Assembly (NCBI GenBank): GCA_963728995.1
Contig: CAVSMD010000008.1
Coordinates: forward strand, 1 to 64,000
Length of the DNA: 64,000 nucleotides
Reading direction: 5' to 3'
From: FEN-1219 sp963728995
Lineage (GTDB): Bacteria > Pseudomonadota > Gammaproteobacteria > Steroidobacterales > Rariloculaceae
The notes beneath the pieces were generated by a model. The model was not told the DNA's origin. It did not search any database and was given only the letters and a program-made list of their open reading frames with translations. Of this stretch, positions 62,530-64,000 are shown in pieces; the stretch's first letter is position 1, and every line of letters starts with the position of its first letter. Made by a program: the position numbers and the translations under genes.

Positions 62530-62545
62530 TGCAAGAGGCGGACCA
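62530..62545 (-). promoter_or_regulatory. Sigma-54 (-24/-12) promoter for the histidine-rich lipoprotein gene
   Basis: On the minus strand: TGGTCCG-CCTC-TTGCA, two mismatches in the -24 box, a perfect -12 box, and exact GG-N10-GC spacing. The start site would be near 62519, about 24 nt before the ATG at 62495. Confidence 0.65.
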
Positions 62546-62658
62546 GGCGCCGAGAATGAAGTGATTCGGCGGATCATCGGGCGTGCGCCGCTGATCCGCT
62601 GTGCTGAACTGTTGCCGCGGGGCGACACGGTCCGCGAAGAAGTGCGCGCGAGCGCGAG

Positions 62659-64000
62659 TCAACCGTGCGGTTTTAGATGCTGATCGAACCAGCTGAGCAT
62701 GTGCGCGGCCGTTCGCAGCACGGACTCACGGCCGCGGTAACTGTGGCCTTCCCACGGCAAGAGCAGCAACTCCGCCTCGCCGCCGTTGCCGCGAATGGCC
62801 TGGTAGAATTGCAAGGACTGCTGCGGGGAAGTGCCGGCGTTGGTGTCCTTTAGACCGTGCACCAAGAGCAGCGGCGCTTCGATACGGTCCGAGAACAGGA
62901 GCGGCGACATTGCGAGATAGGTCTTCTGTGCCTGCCAGAGCGTGCGTCGCTCGGTTTGAAAACCGAAGGGCGTCAGTGTTCGGTTGTAGGCGCCGCTCAA
63001 GGCGACGCCTGCGGCGAACAGCCGCGAGTGCACCAACAGGTTCGCGACCATGAATGCGCCGTAGCTATGGCCGGCCACGCCGACCCGTTTCGTGTCGACG
63101 AAGTGCGTGGATCCCGCGGCTTCGATGGCCGCCGAGGCGTTGGCGATGACCTGCTCGACGAACGTGTCGTTCGCGTCGGTCTCGCTACCGACGATCGGCA
63201 TCGATACGTCGTCGAGCACCGCGTAGCCGCGCAGCAGAAAGAACAGGCGGAACGCGCGCGCGAACGTCATCGAATACTCTTCGGCCTCCGCGGACACCGC
63301 AGACTCCTTAACGGAAACCTGGCGCGGGTATGCCCACAGGATCAAGGGGAGCGGGGAGTGCCGATCGTAGTTCGGAGGTAGATACAGCGATGCTCGAAGA
63401 TCAACGCCATCGGCTCTGCGGTACTCGAGCGGAATGCGCTGCGCCTTGACGAGCAGCTGCGACGGCCGCTCGAAGTGAGTCAGCGGCAACGTGGCATCGT
63501 TCTTGGCGGAAGTCAGGAAGTAGTTCGGCGTCGTCTGGCTTTCACGTCGCACGAGCAGGAGCGAGGCGTCCGGCAGCACGATGTTCTCGAGCGATTCATA
63601 CCGCTCCGCCGGCGCCGTCCAAATCCGCTCGCGCGCTCCCGTTCGCAGGGCCACGTGGTCCAGAAAGCTGCGCCGCTGCTTGTCTGTGACCTCCGTGCCG
63701 CGAAGATAGAAACCGTTGTCGTGCAGCAGGACCGTATCGAAGCCCCACTGGTTGGCGCGGACGATGGGTAGTTGTCCCGCTGCGCCGTCGTAACCGGTCA
63801 AGGACTTTGTCGGCGTGGAGGAACTCGCGAGATCGACGGACCAGAGGTCGGTGCGGCCGGTTCTCGAGTCGTAATCGCTCACCAGCGCTACGCTCGAGTC
63901 GCCGAGCCAGCGGACACCGGCGAAGCGGTGCGGTAACGCAAATCGCTCGCGAGCAGGGTCTCCAAACGGCGCCGCGAGGGACATGACTCGATCGGCGCCA
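62659..64000 (-). CDS. S9 family (prolyl oligopeptidase-type) peptidase, 5' end outside the window
   Basis: At least 446 residues, with the frame still open at the window edge. The C-terminal alpha/beta hydrolase domain carries the catalytic triad: Ser in GVAGHSYGAFMVANLL, Asp in LLVHGLKDTNAGTSP and His in LPWEGHSYRGRESV. The N-terminal portion visible (WLGDSSVALVSDYDSRTGRTDLWSVDLA) is part of a beta-propeller-like region, so the true start lies beyond 64000. Family members such as glutamyl and dipeptidyl peptidases cleave short peptides; no signal peptide can be judged. The exact specificity is open. Confidence 0.88.
   Translation of the reverse strand, partial: GADRVMSLAAPFGDPARERFALPHRFAGVRWLGDSSVALVSDYDSRTGRTDLWSVDLASSSTPTKSLTGYDGAAGQLPIVRANQWGFDTVLLHDNGFYLRGTEVTDKQRRSFLDHVALRTGARERIWTAPAERYESLENIVLPDASLLLVRRESQTTPNYFLTSAKNDATLPLTHFERPSQLLVKAQRIPLEYRRADGVDLRASLYLPPNYDRHSPLPLILWAYPRQVSVKESAVSAEAEEYSMTFARAFRLFFLLRGYAVLDDVSMPIVGSETDANDTFVEQVIANASAAIEAAGSTHFVDTKRVGVAGHSYGAFMVANLLVHSRLFAAGVALSGAYNRTLTPFGFQTERRTLWQAQKTYLAMSPLLFSDRIEAPLLLVHGLKDTNAGTSPQQSLQFYQAIRGNGGEAELLLLPWEGHSYRGRESVLRTAAHMLSWFDQHLKPHG

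Overview
The window is GC-rich, gene-dense DNA from a proteobacterium, most likely a gammaproteobacterium. The indications are a complete system I cytochrome c maturation operon (ccmABCDEFGHI), a QseE/QseG/QseF-like signalling set, sigma-54 type promoters and Uup/Fpg/DinB-type genes. The species cannot be named from sequence alone. No transposase, integrase, rRNA operon or CRISPR array was seen.

Layout. (1) 1-15022: the 3' part of a tRNA-Leu(TAA), then a minus-strand alpha-glucan/trehalose cluster in transcription order glgB, glgE, treS-maltokinase fusion, glgX, treZ, an aldo/keto reductase remnant, treY. It combines the GlgE route (trehalose to maltose-1-phosphate to glucan) with the TreY/TreZ route (glucan back to trehalose). 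(2) 15433-24067: a selenocysteine locus. On the minus strand are selA, selB, selC (tRNA-Sec) and a UGSC-like selenoprotein whose reading frame crosses an in-frame UGA followed by a clear SECIS hairpin. Divergent on the plus strand are a thioredoxin-reductase-like flavoprotein, selD and a cysteine desulfurase. (3) 24134-26162: an OmpR-type regulator with a degenerate receiver, facing an ExeA-like ATPase fused to an FHA domain. (4) 26441-33091: ccmABCDEFGHI, tightly coupled. (5) 33108-39476: two paralogous putative-Ig/fibronectin proteins, an Fpg-like glycosylase, a decayed dinB, uup and a small EF-hand protein. (6) 39678-57836: an exopolysaccharide locus. It holds a pseudokinase with a Calx-beta domain, an outer-membrane export protein, a GumC/Wzc-like chain-length protein, a BY-kinase, a flippase, an asparagine-synthase-like protein, three glycosyltransferases, a polymerase, two sulfotransferases, a beta-helix protein and a polyprenyl-phosphate sugar transferase. 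(7) 58020-64000: a sigma-54 activator, a histidine kinase and a QseG-like lipoprotein, then a histidine-rich lipoprotein and a truncated S9 peptidase.

Two results stand out. The selenocysteine locus carries its own selenoprotein gene directly downstream of tRNA-Sec, with a USTC motif and an 8-bp SECIS stem capped by GGUC. Second, five -24/-12 (sigma-54) promoter matches with exact GG-N10-GC spacing lie upstream of the EF-hand gene, the pseudokinase, the export operon, the activator gene and the histidine-rich lipoprotein. They suggest one regulon run by the sigma-54 activator encoded here.

Some caution is needed about integrity. Three genes in the 53.1-57.0 kb stretch carry single frameshifts, so local sequence errors or decay of part of the polysaccharide locus must be considered. 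dinB and the aldo/keto reductase carry several lesions each and look truly dead.
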